The notes under the pieces were generated by a model that saw only the letters and a list, made by a program, of their open reading frames with translations, searched no databases and was not told where the DNA came from. Below are positions 9,017 through 18,042 of a stretch of DNA of 64,000 bases, one piece after another. The stretch spans positions 2,514,680 to 2,578,679 of the forward strand of contig NZ_OY781470.1 of the NCBI RefSeq assembly GCF_963676935.1. Reading direction: 5' to 3'. The position numbers and the translations under genes were made by a program. Position 1 is the stretch's first letter, and every line of letters begins with the position of its first letter. Origin of the DNA: Halarcobacter sp. (GTDB lineage Bacteria; Campylobacterota; Campylobacteria; Campylobacterales; Arcobacteraceae).

Positions 9017-9901
9017 ATGAGCGCAGGAAAAAAATTTAGAGAAGCACTTGCAGAAGAAAAACCTTTACAAATTGTAGGTACTATTAATGCTTACCAAGCA
9101 TTACAAGCTACAAAAGTAGGACACAAAGCAATTTACCTTTCAGGTGGAGGTATCGCAAACGCATCATATGGTTTACCAGATTTAGGTATGACAATGATTG
9201 AAGATGTATGTATTGATATTAGAAGAATTACTTCTATTTGTGATACTCCATTAATCGTAGATGCTGATACAGGTTGGGGACATGCATTTAATGTTGCAAG
9301 AACTGTTAAAGAGTTCATTAGATCTGGAGCTGCTGGATTACATATTGAAGACCAAGTTGCTGCAAAAAGATGTGGACACAGACCAAACAAAGAATTAGTT
9401 TCAACTGAAGAGATGTGTGACAGAATTAGAGCTGCAGTTGATGCAAAAATGGAATTAGATCCTGATTTTTATATCATTGCAAGAACAGATGCACATGCAT
9501 CAGAAGGACAAGAAGCAGCAGTTTCTAGAGCATTAGCATATGTTGAGGCTGGAGCAGATGCAATTTTCGCTGAAGCAATTCATACATTAAAAGAGTATAA
9601 AGAATTTACAGAAAAAATGTCAGTACCTGTATTAGCAAATATTACAGAATTTGGAGCAACTCCAATGTTCACAACTGAAGAGTTGGCAGAAGTTGGTATT
9701 GATATGGTTCTTTACCCATTATCAGCATTTAGAGCAATGAACAAAGCTGCATTAAATGTATACCAAGAATTAAAAGACAAAGGTACACAAGAAGGTGTTC
9801 TTGATACTATGCAAACAAGAATGGAACTATACGATATGTTAGGGTACCATGATTATGAGCAAAAAATGGATGAACTATTTTCTAAGGGAAAAGCAAAATA
9901 G
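9017..9901 (+). CDS. prpB: 2-methylisocitrate lyase
   Basis: 294 residues from the ATG at 9017, which follows AGAAGGATTT and gives the normal family length; the open frame to 8858 is non-coding upstream sequence. The enzyme splits 2-methylisocitrate into pyruvate and succinate, the last step of the methylcitrate cycle. The signature KRCGH is at residues 117-121, with catalytic Cys119. The metal/substrate region VDADTGWG is at 81-88, and GLHIEDQ at 108-113. It leads a same-strand series with prpC, acnD and prpF. Confidence 0.95.
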   Translation: MSAGKKFREALAEEKPLQIVGTINAYQALQATKVGHKAIYLSGGGIANASYGLPDLGMTMIEDVCIDIRRITSICDTPLIVDADTGWGHAFNVARTVKEFIRSGAAGLHIEDQVAAKRCGHRPNKELVSTEEMCDRIRAAVDAKMELDPDFYIIARTDAHASEGQEAAVSRALAYVEAGADAIFAEAIHTLKEYKEFTEKMSVPVLANITEFGATPMFTTEELAEVGIDMVLYPLSAFRAMNKAALNVYQELKDKGTQEGVLDTMQTRMELYDMLGYHDYEQKMDELFSKGKAK

Positions 9902-9974
9902 TTTAACCAACACAAACTATAATTTATAAAAGAAAAAAAGTAAAAACTAGGGAAAATTTACAAAAGGAGAAAAT

Positions 9975-11081
9975 ATGAGTGGATTAGCAGGTGTTATAGC
10001 TGGAGAATCAGCAATTTGTACATGTGGTTTAGGAAACGGTCTTAACTATAGAGGTTATGATATTGCAGACTTAGCATTAAAATGTGATTTTGAAGAGGTT
10101 GCATACCTTTTATTAGAGGGAGAACTACCAAACAAAGCTCAATTAGAAGAGTTTACAGCAAAAATTGTTGCAGGTAGAGATTTACCTCAAAATGTAAAAG
10201 ATGTTTTAAAAGCATTACCAGCTTCATCTCATCCAATGGATGTAATGAAGACTGCAACATCAGCATTAGGTTGTGTTGAACCTGAGCAAACAGATTTTTC
10301 TGACCAAATGGACAAAATATTAAGACTTCTTGGAGCATTTCCATCATTTTTAGTATATTGGCATCACTGGCATGTAAATGGTAAAGAGATTGAATTAAAA
10401 TCTGATGAACCAACAATTGCTGGATATATTTTAGAAAGACTAAAAGAGAAAAAACCACTTGATGTTGAAGTAAGAGCAATGGATGCTATGTTAACTTTAT
10501 ATGCTGAGCATGAGTTTAATGCATCAACATTTGCAAACAGAATCACAGCTTCTACATTGTCAGATATTTATTCTTGTATGACTACTGGTATTGGTACATT
10601 AAAAGGTCCATTACATGGTGGAGCAAATGAAGTTGCAATTAAATTTGTACTTGGATTTAGTGATGTTGATGATGCACTAAAATCTGTAGATGAATTATTT
10701 GCAAAAAAAGAAAAAATCATGGGATTTGGACATAGAGTTTATAGAAATGTTGACCCAAGATCTCCAATTGGACACCAATTAGCAGCAGAACTTAAAGAGC
10801 TTCCAACAAGTGATCCAAAACTTTATGATATTGCAGCAGCAGTAAGAGATAAAGTAAAAGCAGATAAAGGTTTACCTGATAATATCGATTTCTTCGGTGG
10901 TCTTATCTATCACTATATGCAAATTGAAAGATTATATTATACTCCATTATTCATCATGTCAAGAGCTGCTGGATGGGCTGCTCACGCATTTGAACAAAGA
11001 GCAAATAATAGAATTATCAGACCAGGTTCTGAATATACTGGTGTTGAGCCAAGAGATTTCGTTCCTATGGAAGAGAGATAA
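9975..11081 (+). CDS. prpC: 2-methylcitrate synthase
   Basis: 368 residues, the short type I citrate-synthase length expected for PrpC. It joins propionyl-CoA to oxaloacetate. The catalytic triad is visible: His214 in GPLHGGANEVA, His253 in GFGHRVYRNVDPRSP and Asp305 in IDFFGGL. The N-terminus (SAICTCGLGNGLNYRGYDI) is typical of the methylcitrate/short citrate synthases. A good AAAGGAG site precedes the ATG. It lies 73 bases after prpB. By sequence alone a plain citrate synthase is possible, but the flanking prp genes argue for PrpC. Confidence 0.93.
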   Translation: MSGLAGVIAGESAICTCGLGNGLNYRGYDIADLALKCDFEEVAYLLLEGELPNKAQLEEFTAKIVAGRDLPQNVKDVLKALPASSHPMDVMKTATSALGCVEPEQTDFSDQMDKILRLLGAFPSFLVYWHHWHVNGKEIELKSDEPTIAGYILERLKEKKPLDVEVRAMDAMLTLYAEHEFNASTFANRITASTLSDIYSCMTTGIGTLKGPLHGGANEVAIKFVLGFSDVDDALKSVDELFAKKEKIMGFGHRVYRNVDPRSPIGHQLAAELKELPTSDPKLYDIAAAVRDKVKADKGLPDNIDFFGGLIYHYMQIERLYYTPLFIMSRAAGWAAHAFEQRANNRIIRPGSEYTGVEPRDFVPMEER

Positions 11082-11099
11082 GAGTTTAACTCTTTCTCT
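11073..11099. terminator. Hairpin at the end of prpC
   Basis: AGAGA-T-AAGAGTT pairs with AACTCTT-T-CTCT across the prpC stop, followed by a pyrimidine-rich tract. It could terminate or attenuate between prpC and acnD. The 149-base gap after prpC has no other recognisable element and no start codon for the frame that stays open in front of acnD. Confidence 0.4.
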
Positions 11100-11230
11100 T
11101 TCACATACTTAAAAACAATACACTTTTCAATTGCCTCAAAAGTGGGGTAGCTGAAAAAGGTGTTAGTGCTAAAAGCTTCAGAGCCATAGCAAAAAATAAA
11201 TCAAATAATTCGATAATATGGGATACAATA

Positions 11231-13825
11231 ATGACAAACGAAAAATATCTTAAAGACCTTGATGGTATAGATGGTGTTAAGTATTATGATGTTAAATCAG
11301 CGGTAGAAGATATTACTCCTGGTTCATTCGAAAAACTTAACTATACTTCAAGAGTTTTAGCAGAGAACTTAATTAGAAAATGTCCAAGTGAGGACTTAAA
11401 AGATTCACTTATTCAATTAATTGAAAAAAGAACAGATAAAGATTTCCCTTGGTACCCAAGTAGAGTTATCTGTCATGATATCTTAGGTCTAACTGCATTT
11501 GTTGACCTAGCTGGTCTTAGAGAAGCAGTAGCTTCAAAAGGTGGGAACCCTGATAAAGTTAATCCAGTTGTTCCAACTCAATTAATCGTTGACCACTCAT
11601 TAGCAGTTGAATGTGGTGGATATGATCCAGATGCATTCCAAAAAAATAGAGATATTGAAGATAGAAGAAATGCAGATAGATTCCACTTTATTAACTGGAC
11701 AAAAGAAGCATTTAACAACGTAGATGTTATCCCTCCAGGTAATGGTATTATGCACCAAATTAACCTAGAGAAAATGTCTCCAGTAGTACATTTAAATGAT
11801 GGAATTGCTAGTCCTGATACACTAGTTGGTACAGATTCTCATACTCCACATGTTGATGCACTTGGTGTTATTGCTGTTGGTGTTGGTGGATTAGAAGCTG
11901 AAAATGTAATGCTTGGAAATCCATCTTATATGAGAGTTCCTGAAATCGTTGGTGTAGAGATAGTGGGAGATAGAGCTCCTGGAATCACTGCAACGGATAT
12001 TGCACTATCAATTACATCTTTCCTAAGAGAAAACAATGTTATCTCTGCATACTTAGAGTTCTTTGGATCAGGTATCAAATACCTTAACTTAGGTGATAGA
12101 GCTACTATTGCAAATATGACTCCTGAATATGGAGCAAGTGCTGGTATGTTTGCCATTGATGAACAAACAATCAAATACTTAAAAGTAACAGGTAGAGAGC
12201 AAAAGCAAGTTGAACTTGTAGAAGCTTACGCTAAAGCAAATGGTTTATGGGCAGATCAATTTGACAAAGCTACATATGCTAGAACTTTAAAATTTGATTT
12301 ATCATCTGTTACAAGATCTTTAGCAGGTCCTTCTAAACCACATAAATTAGTTCCAACTTCAACACTTAGAGAAGAAGGTATTGTAAAAGAGTGGACTCAA
12401 GAGGGAGACTTTATTCCAGATGGTGGTATTTTAATTGCTGCTATTACTTCATGTACAAACACTTCAAACCCAAGAAACGTAATCGCGGCTGGTTTACTTG
12501 CTAAAAAAGCAAATGAATTAGGATTGCAAAGAAAACCATGGGTTAAATCATCTTTAGCACCTGGGTCTAAAGTGATAGAAGTTTACTTAAAAGAATCAGG
12601 ATTATTACCAGAAATGGAAAAACTAGGATTTGGTGTAGTTGGTTTTGCTTGTACTACTTGTAATGGTATGTCTGGAGCACTTGATCCAAAAATCCAACAA
12701 GAGGTTATTGATAGAGATATCTACTCAACAGCTGTTCTTTCAGGAAATAGAAACTTTGATGGTAGAATCCATCCATATGTAAAAGAGGCATTCTTAGCAT
12801 CTCCAGCACTTGTTGTTGCATATGCCCTAGCAGGAACTGTTAGATTTGATATTGAAAATGACTCTTTAGGAAAAGATAAAGATGGAAATGATATCAAATT
12901 AGCTGATTTATGGCCATCGGATGAAGAAATTGATGAGATTGAGAAAAACTACATCAAACCAGAGATGTATAATGCTATCTATGAGCCAATGTTCAATAGA
13001 GATGGATTAACAGCAGTTAAAGCTGAGCCATTTTATAAATGGAATCCAAACTCTACATATATTCAAAAACCACCGTATTGGGAAGATGAATATATGCAAA
13101 TGCCAGCACTAAAAGGTTTAAGACCACTTGGTGTATTCCCAGATAATATCACAACAGATCACTTATCTCCGTCAAATGCAATTTTACCTGAGTCTGCTTC
13201 TGGTGAATATTGTATCTCAAAAGGTCTTCCAATAGAAGATTTAAACTCTTATGCAACACATAGAGGGGATCACAATACAGCTTCAAGGGCAACTTTAGCA
13301 AATCCAAAACTATTTAACGAAATGGTTAAAGATGAAAATGGAGATGTTAAACAAGGTTCTTTAACTAAAATTATGCCAGAAGGTAAAGAATCAAGAATGT
13401 GGGAAGCTATTGAAGAGTATAACAATAGAAAGCAACCACTTATTATCATTGCTGGTACTAACTATGGTCAAGGGTCATCAAGAGACTGGGCTGCAAAAGG
13501 TGTTAGACTTGCTGGTGTTGAAGTACTTATTGCTGAATCTATTGAAAGAATCCATAGAACTAACCTTGTTGGTATGGGTGTATTACCATTACAATTCAAA
13601 GAGGGTGATACTAGATTTACTTACAATATCAATGGTACTGAAACTTTTGATATAGAAGGTGAAATCACTCCAAGATGTGATTTAACTGTAGTAATGACTA
13701 GAGAAAATGGTGAAGTTGTTAAATTCCCAGTTTTATGTAGACTTGATACTTCTGCTGAAGTTGAAGTTTATAAAAACGGTGGTATTTTACAAAAATTCGC
13801 TAAAGATGTTGTGGCTGAAGGTTAA
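11231..13825 (+). CDS. acnD: Fe/S-dependent 2-methylisocitrate dehydratase
   Basis: 864 residues, the length of AcnD-type aconitases. It dehydrates 2-methylcitrate toward 2-methylaconitate and needs PrpF as partner, which is encoded just downstream. The three [4Fe-4S] ligands are Cys408 in AAITSCTNTSNP and Cys474 and Cys477 in GFACTTCNG. Substrate loops VGTDSHTPH (199-207) and the swivel-domain motif NYGQGSSRDWAAKG are present. The start has GGGAT a few bases upstream. The prpD-type dehydratase is absent from the window, so the cycle here uses the AcnD/PrpF route. Confidence 0.93.
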   Translation: MTNEKYLKDLDGIDGVKYYDVKSAVEDITPGSFEKLNYTSRVLAENLIRKCPSEDLKDSLIQLIEKRTDKDFPWYPSRVICHDILGLTAFVDLAGLREAVASKGGNPDKVNPVVPTQLIVDHSLAVECGGYDPDAFQKNRDIEDRRNADRFHFINWTKEAFNNVDVIPPGNGIMHQINLEKMSPVVHLNDGIASPDTLVGTDSHTPHVDALGVIAVGVGGLEAENVMLGNPSYMRVPEIVGVEIVGDRAPGITATDIALSITSFLRENNVISAYLEFFGSGIKYLNLGDRATIANMTPEYGASAGMFAIDEQTIKYLKVTGREQKQVELVEAYAKANGLWADQFDKATYARTLKFDLSSVTRSLAGPSKPHKLVPTSTLREEGIVKEWTQEGDFIPDGGILIAAITSCTNTSNPRNVIAAGLLAKKANELGLQRKPWVKSSLAPGSKVIEVYLKESGLLPEMEKLGFGVVGFACTTCNGMSGALDPKIQQEVIDRDIYSTAVLSGNRNFDGRIHPYVKEAFLASPALVVAYALAGTVRFDIENDSLGKDKDGNDIKLADLWPSDEEIDEIEKNYIKPEMYNAIYEPMFNRDGLTAVKAEPFYKWNPNSTYIQKPPYWEDEYMQMPALKGLRPLGVFPDNITTDHLSPSNAILPESASGEYCISKGLPIEDLNSYATHRGDHNTASRATLANPKLFNEMVKDENGDVKQGSLTKIMPEGKESRMWEAIEEYNNRKQPLIIIAGTNYGQGSSRDWAAKGVRLAGVEVLIAESIERIHRTNLVGMGVLPLQFKEGDTRFTYNINGTETFDIEGEITPRCDLTVVMTRENGEVVKFPVLCRLDTSAEVEVYKNGGILQKFAKDVVAEG

Positions 13826-13840
13826 TAATATCTTTAATTT

Positions 13841-13857
13841 TAGGGCTTTAAGCCCTA
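13841..13857. terminator. Terminator hairpin after acnD
   Basis: TAGGGCTT / AAGCCCTA around a single central T, 15 bases after the acnD stop and followed by GAATGTTTTTT. A weaker AAGTT/AACTT hairpin with a T-run follows at about 13872-13892. Confidence 0.6.
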
Positions 13858-13918
13858 GAATGTTTTTTAAAGAAGTTAAATAAACTTTTTTAATAACCAT
13901 TCAGACTTGAGAGACATA

Positions 13919-13936
13919 AGGCTAACTCGTTAGCCT
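13919..13936 (+). promoter_or_regulatory. Stem-loop in the prpF leader
   Basis: AGGCTAAC / GTTAGCCT with a 2-base loop. It is the second strong hairpin in the 214-base acnD-prpF gap. It is followed by CTTTAGAATTTT rather than a pure T-run, so it may be a leader structure and not a terminator. Confidence 0.45.
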
Positions 13937-14005
13937 CTTTAGAATTTTGCTTCTTTTAGATAGGATTTATTCCCATCGATAAAAAGAAGACAAACACTAA
14001 AGGTC

Positions 14006-14032
14006 CCTTCAAAAATGGAACATTTTTTAAGG
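14006..14032 (+). promoter_or_regulatory. Hairpin that can cover the prpF ribosome binding site
   Basis: AAAAATG (14011-14017) pairs with CATTTTT (14021-14027) across the loop GAA. After one mismatch, CCTT (14006-14009) pairs with AAGG (14029-14032), which is the Shine-Dalgarno sequence of prpF seven bases before its ATG. The fold would hide the site. Regulation is inferred from the structure alone. Confidence 0.45.
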
Positions 14033-14039
14033 AATAAAT

Positions 14040-15215
14040 ATGGGTTATAAACCACAATTTAAAGTAAAAGCTACATATATGAGAGGTGGTACTTCTAAAG
14101 GAACATTTTTTAATATAGCTGATTTACCTGAAGAAGCAAAACAAGATCCAAAAAAAAGAGATAGATTACTTCAAAGAATCGTAGGATCTCCAGATTTATA
14201 TAAAAAACAAATCGATGGTATGGGTGGAGCTACTTCATCTACTTCAAAAGCTATCCTAGTTGGGAAATCTGAGGTTGAAGGTCACGATGTAGATTACTAT
14301 TTCTGCCAAGTTGCAATTGATAAAGACTTTGTTGATATGAGTGGAAACTGTGGAAACCTATCTTCAGCAGTTGGTCCTTTTGCAATCAAAGAAGGTTTAG
14401 TTGATAATGTTCCTGAAAATGGGGTTTGTTGTGTAAGAATTTGGCAAGCAAATATTAAAAAAACTATTCTATGTTATGTAACTATGGAAGATGGAATGGT
14501 TAAAGAGATGGGTGATTATGAAATTGATGGTGTTGCCTTTCCTGCTGAAGAGATTGTATTAGAATTTGTTGAGCCAGTTGATCCATCAGAAGAGTTATTT
14601 CCAACTGGTAATTTAGTAGATGACTTAGAAGTTGAAGGTGTTGGTACTTTTAAAGCTACTATGATTACTGCTGGTATTCCAACTGTATTTGTAAATGCAG
14701 ATGAGATTGGATACAAAGGTACTGAACTTCAAGGTGATATAAATTCTGATACAGCTGCATTAGAAAGATTTGAAAAAATAAGAATTGCAGGAGCTCTTAA
14801 AATGGGTGTTATGAAGGATGCTTCCGATGCAATAACACAACAACATACTCCAAAAATCGCATTTGTATCTCCTGCTCAAGATTTTACTACATCATCTGGT
14901 AAAGAGGTAAAAGCGTCAGAGATGGATTTACATGTAAGAGCATTATCTATGCAACAATTACATCATGCTATGATGGGTACAGCTTCAGTTGCTATTGGAG
15001 TTGCAGCTTGTATTCCTGGAACTTTAGTAAATATTGCTGCTGGTGGTGGTGAAAAAGATTCTGTTACTTTTGGTCATCCAAGTGGAGCTATTAAAGTTGG
15101 AGCAACTTTATCTAAAAATGGTGATAAATATATTGTTGAAAAAGCTAGCATGAGTAGAAGTGCAAGAATTATTATGGATGGAAATGTACATGTTCCAGCT
15201 GGAACTATGGACTAA
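14040..15215 (+). CDS. prpF: 2-methylaconitate cis-trans isomerase
   Basis: 391 residues, normal for PrpF (PrpF/DapF-like two-domain fold). It isomerises the AcnD product so that aconitase can hydrate it to 2-methylisocitrate. Family features are YMRGGTSKGTFF near residues 13-24 with the active-site loop, QIDGMGGATSSTSKAIL near 60-76, DMSGNCGNLSSAVGPFAI near 100-117 with a Cys, and PSGAIKVGA and ARIIMDGNV near the C-terminus. It follows acnD after a structured 214-base leader and ends in a strong terminator. Confidence 0.95.
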   Translation: MGYKPQFKVKATYMRGGTSKGTFFNIADLPEEAKQDPKKRDRLLQRIVGSPDLYKKQIDGMGGATSSTSKAILVGKSEVEGHDVDYYFCQVAIDKDFVDMSGNCGNLSSAVGPFAIKEGLVDNVPENGVCCVRIWQANIKKTILCYVTMEDGMVKEMGDYEIDGVAFPAEEIVLEFVEPVDPSEELFPTGNLVDDLEVEGVGTFKATMITAGIPTVFVNADEIGYKGTELQGDINSDTAALERFEKIRIAGALKMGVMKDASDAITQQHTPKIAFVSPAQDFTTSSGKEVKASEMDLHVRALSMQQLHHAMMGTASVAIGVAACIPGTLVNIAAGGGEKDSVTFGHPSGAIKVGATLSKNGDKYIVEKASMSRSARIIMDGNVHVPAGTMD

Positions 15216-15246
15216 ATTAAAATATAACTATTATAACTATTATTAG

Positions 15247-15282
15247 AAAAAAGGGGAAGAGAAAAACTCTTCCCCTTTTTTA
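15247..15282 (+). terminator. Rho-independent terminator of prpF
   Basis: AAAAAGGGGAAGAG pairs with CTCTTCCCCTTTTT around an AAAAA loop, followed by T residues. It is the strongest classic terminator in this part of the window. Confidence 0.9.
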
Positions 15283-15296
15283 TTGACTTAAATCAA
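15283..15296. promoter_or_regulatory. FNR/CRP-family box upstream of the NnrS-like gene
   Basis: TTGACTTAAATCAA fits the TTGA-N6-TCAA pattern bound by FNR/NssR-type regulators. It lies 51 bases before the ATG at 15347. NnrS genes are commonly under nitric-oxide or oxygen-sensing FNR-family control, which fits. Confidence 0.6.
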
Positions 15297-15325
15297 TGAT
15301 AATAGTTATCAAGTATGTCATACTT
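15297..15325. repeat. Two adjacent palindromes between the FNR-type box and nnrS
   Basis: TGATAA-TAG-TTATCA (15297-15311) and AAGTATG-T-CATACTT (15311-15325) are both perfect and touch each other. They may be a second operator or an RNA hairpin in the leader. No function can be assigned. Confidence 0.4.
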
Positions 15326-15346
15326 CTAAAAAAATCAGGATGACAT

Positions 15347-16513
15347 ATGCAGTTTTCAACATCTATTCAAGACAACACTTCAAAACAAACATGGTGGGAA
15401 AGATTCACTTCTCAACCACATCAACTTTTTTTTACTTCAGCTATATTTTTTGCAATATTTATTATGGTATTAACTCTATTCTCACTTTTAGGAAAAATAA
15501 ATTTAGATTTTGCACTTATTCATGGTTTTGGACTAAACTATGGATTGTTTACAAATGCATTTTTGGGCTTTTTAATAACAGTAATGCCAAAATACAACTC
15601 ATCTATAGTCATAAAAAGAGATAAATATTTACAAGCATGGATTATATATCAAGTAGGTATATTCTGTAGTTTATTTTTAAGTATAGTAATTGGTAAAATT
15701 TTAGTTTCTCTAGTAATGTTTTATTTTGTGAAACTTTTTCACAATAGCATAAAAGAGGGGAAAGCCCTTGTTAAAACAGATAGTAAATATATAAACCTTA
15801 TACTATTTATTGGGGCATCTTTGTTGTTTATTGAAGCTATTACTTTCTACAATTTATCAACTTTAATATTTTTTACTTATCTTTTATCAATGGTATTTAT
15901 TATCGCTCTTAGAATGATTCCAGCATTTTATTTTGCATATACAAAAATCACTCCTTGGCAAAGACCTGAATATATTAGACCTATCTCTTTTATATTATTA
16001 AGTATAACTGGAATATCAATGCAATTTCAATTTGATTTTATTCTTAAAATCATATCATTTACCTCTCTTTTATTCTTTGGTTTTGTAATATATAAATTAA
16101 ATCTTTTAAAAAAAACACCACCTTTAATCAGTGTATTAGTTGTGAGTTTAATTTGGTTTGAGATTGCTTATATCTCTTTATTTATTGAATCTATTGTTAC
16201 AGCCTACAGTTTCAAACTTTCATTTCATATATTTGCAATTGGGTTTGTTACAACCTTGCTAATTGGATTTGGAAGTAGAGTTGTTATGGGACATGCTGTA
16301 CCACCACAAGCAATGGTTGCGGATAAGATTACTATATCGTTGTTTTTTTTAACACAGATAGTTTTAATCTCAAGAGTTATAGTTTCTATAAGTTTTATTG
16401 CCCATTTAGATATTTTTACTATCTTTTTACACTTAAGTTCAACACTTTGGATAGTTATGTTTATTATTTGGACTATCAGATATGGAAAAACATTAATTAG
16501 AATAAAAAGTTAG
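15347..16513 (+). CDS. NnrS-family membrane protein
   Basis: 388 residues, about twelve hydrophobic helices. The C-terminal signature AIGFVTTLLIGFGSRVVMGH near residues 299-318 is characteristic of NnrS; the N-terminal segment SQPHQLFFTSAI also matches. NnrS proteins are haem/copper-containing membrane proteins linked to protection from nitric oxide and nitrosative stress; exact activity is unsettled. The ATG at 15347 follows AGGATGAC. The upstream FNR-type box supports control by an oxygen- or NO-responsive regulator. Confidence 0.85.
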   Translation: MQFSTSIQDNTSKQTWWERFTSQPHQLFFTSAIFFAIFIMVLTLFSLLGKINLDFALIHGFGLNYGLFTNAFLGFLITVMPKYNSSIVIKRDKYLQAWIIYQVGIFCSLFLSIVIGKILVSLVMFYFVKLFHNSIKEGKALVKTDSKYINLILFIGASLLFIEAITFYNLSTLIFFTYLLSMVFIIALRMIPAFYFAYTKITPWQRPEYIRPISFILLSITGISMQFQFDFILKIISFTSLLFFGFVIYKLNLLKKTPPLISVLVVSLIWFEIAYISLFIESIVTAYSFKLSFHIFAIGFVTTLLIGFGSRVVMGHAVPPQAMVADKITISLFFLTQIVLISRVIVSISFIAHLDIFTIFLHLSSTLWIVMFIIWTIRYGKTLIRIKS

Positions 16514-16538
16514 AGATGATAGTTATAAACTATCATCT
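16514..16538. terminator. Shared convergent terminator
   Basis: AGATGATAGTT pairs with AACTATCATCT around ATA. It sits right after the NnrS-like stop and runs into the 3' end of the convergent diguanylate cyclase, serving both directions. Confidence 0.6.
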
Positions 16539-17953
16539 TCACATATAACCCTATTTTTCCCACTATTTTTAGCTTTATACATATTTTTATCTGCTCTTTT
16601 ATAAATACTCTCTTCTACATCATCTTTTTTTACTTCAGTTAAACCAACACTAATTGTAACTTTTAAAGAGTCTAAAATTTTTATCTCTTCTGAAATAGAA
16701 TCTTTTATTTTACAAGCTACAGTTTTACTCTCTTCCAAGCTAGTATCGGACAATAAAATAACAAATTCTTCACCACCAATTCTAAAAAAATAATCGTTTA
16801 TTCTAATCTTTTCACTTACTATATTAGATAACTTAATTAATACTTCATCACCAATTATATGACCATAAATATCATTTATCTTTTTAAAATCATCAATATC
16901 AAACATCAAATATGTAAAAGTATTTTCATATCTATTATATAAAGATAATAACTCTTTAATTTTTTCATTATAAAATTTTCTATTGTATACTTTTGTTAAA
17001 GGATCTATATTTGATTGTTCTTTCAATTTTCTATGGATATTTTTTAATCTTTTATTTTGAATCATAAGTGCATTAGTTTTTTTTCTAATCTCTTCTTCTA
17101 ACATATCTTTAGTTACTAACCATCTTTTTTTACTTAATATATAAAATATAACTACTAAAATTGTAAAACTAATACCTATAAAACTAAGTATTAAAAAAAT
17201 TGTTTCATTTTTTGTCAACTCTATATAATTGTGTTTATCAAACCATTTTTCAGTCAGATTATCTAATTCACCAGTTAATTTTAATTCGGTTAAAGCATCA
17301 TTAAATATAGGCAAAAGGTGAAAATTTTGTTTTGAAATTCCTATTGCTCTTTTTATCTCTTTTAATGACTTATTTAAAGATACAATATTTTCATTTAAAT
17401 CTAATTTTCTTTCTATCAAGGGTTTTGGATAACAAAAAGCATCTATTTGACCATTATTCAAAGCAGTAATTAAATCATTATAATTATGATAAAAATATCT
17501 ATTATATAAATTTTTATCAATCAATTGCCCACAAATATTATCAACAACTAAACCAATACTTTTCCCTTTTATATCTTTTAAATCAGAAATATTTTTAGAA
17601 GATTTGTTTTTATAGATATTTACTAAAAAACTATCTGTAGGCTGAGTAAATAGAAATAAATCTTTTCTATTTGAACTTATTCCTATACTTGGTAATATAT
17701 CTACTTTTTCATCTTTGAAGAAACTCATTATTTCTTTTAAATCATCAATAATTATATATTTATATTTTATTTTAGCTTTTTTTGCCACTTTCTCAAATAG
17801 TTCAATTGCAAACCCATCAGGCTTACCATTCTTGTTTATAAAATAATAAGGTTTCCAATCTTTTCTTATTACTACTTTGTAAACTTTCTCGTTATAAGAT
17901 AAGAGAAAGCTAGGAAAAAGTAAAAGAAAAGTAACTAATAATATTTTTTTCAT
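16523..17953 (-). CDS. Diguanylate cyclase with periplasmic SBP_bac_3 sensor
   Basis: 476 residues. A signal peptide (residues 1-19) is followed by a periplasmic substrate-binding domain of the amino-acid-binding type (about 23-242; PYYFINKNGKPDGFAIELFEK). One membrane helix lies at about 251-273, a coiled coil at about 283-312, then a GGDEF domain (about 315-476). The active-site loop is GGEEF at 393-397. An intact inhibitory site RxxD (Arg384, Asp387) precedes it, so feedback inhibition by c-di-GMP is expected. The protein should make c-di-GMP in response to a bound ligand, possibly an amino acid. The ligand is unknown. Confidence 0.88.
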   Translation of the reverse strand: MKKILLVTFLLLFPSFLLSYNEKVYKVVIRKDWKPYYFINKNGKPDGFAIELFEKVAKKAKIKYKYIIIDDLKEIMSFFKDEKVDILPSIGISSNRKDLFLFTQPTDSFLVNIYKNKSSKNISDLKDIKGKSIGLVVDNICGQLIDKNLYNRYFYHNYNDLITALNNGQIDAFCYPKPLIERKLDLNENIVSLNKSLKEIKRAIGISKQNFHLLPIFNDALTELKLTGELDNLTEKWFDKHNYIELTKNETIFLILSFIGISFTILVVIFYILSKKRWLVTKDMLEEEIRKKTNALMIQNKRLKNIHRKLKEQSNIDPLTKVYNRKFYNEKIKELLSLYNRYENTFTYLMFDIDDFKKINDIYGHIIGDEVLIKLSNIVSEKIRINDYFFRIGGEEFVILLSDTSLEESKTVACKIKDSISEEIKILDSLKVTISVGLTEVKKDDVEESIYKRADKNMYKAKNSGKNRVICEDDSL

Positions 17954-18013
17954 AAAATATTATACAATATTTATGATATATTTAAAAATTTAATAATTTA
18001 TTTATAGATTTAA

Positions 18014-18042
18014 TTAGTAAAATAGAATCTCTATTTTACTAA
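18014..18042. terminator. Terminator of the isochorismatase-type gene
   Basis: Perfect 13-bp repeat, TTAGTAAAATAGA (18014-18026) and complement (18030-18042). It includes the stop codon of the minus-strand hydrolase, and an A/T-rich run follows. Confidence 0.6.

Noticed and set aside
10153-10546. Minus-strand ORFs inside prpC
   Set aside because: Shadow frames of a well-supported enzyme gene; Leu/Gln-rich composition typical of antisense reading.
11105-11230. Open frame in phase with acnD upstream of its ATG
   Set aside because: It has no start codon, and AcnD proteins do not carry such an extension.
15340-15624. 94-codon plus-strand ORF overlapping the NnrS-like gene
   Set aside because: It is out of frame with a clear membrane protein family member and has an implausible composition (Tyr/Phe/Cys rich).
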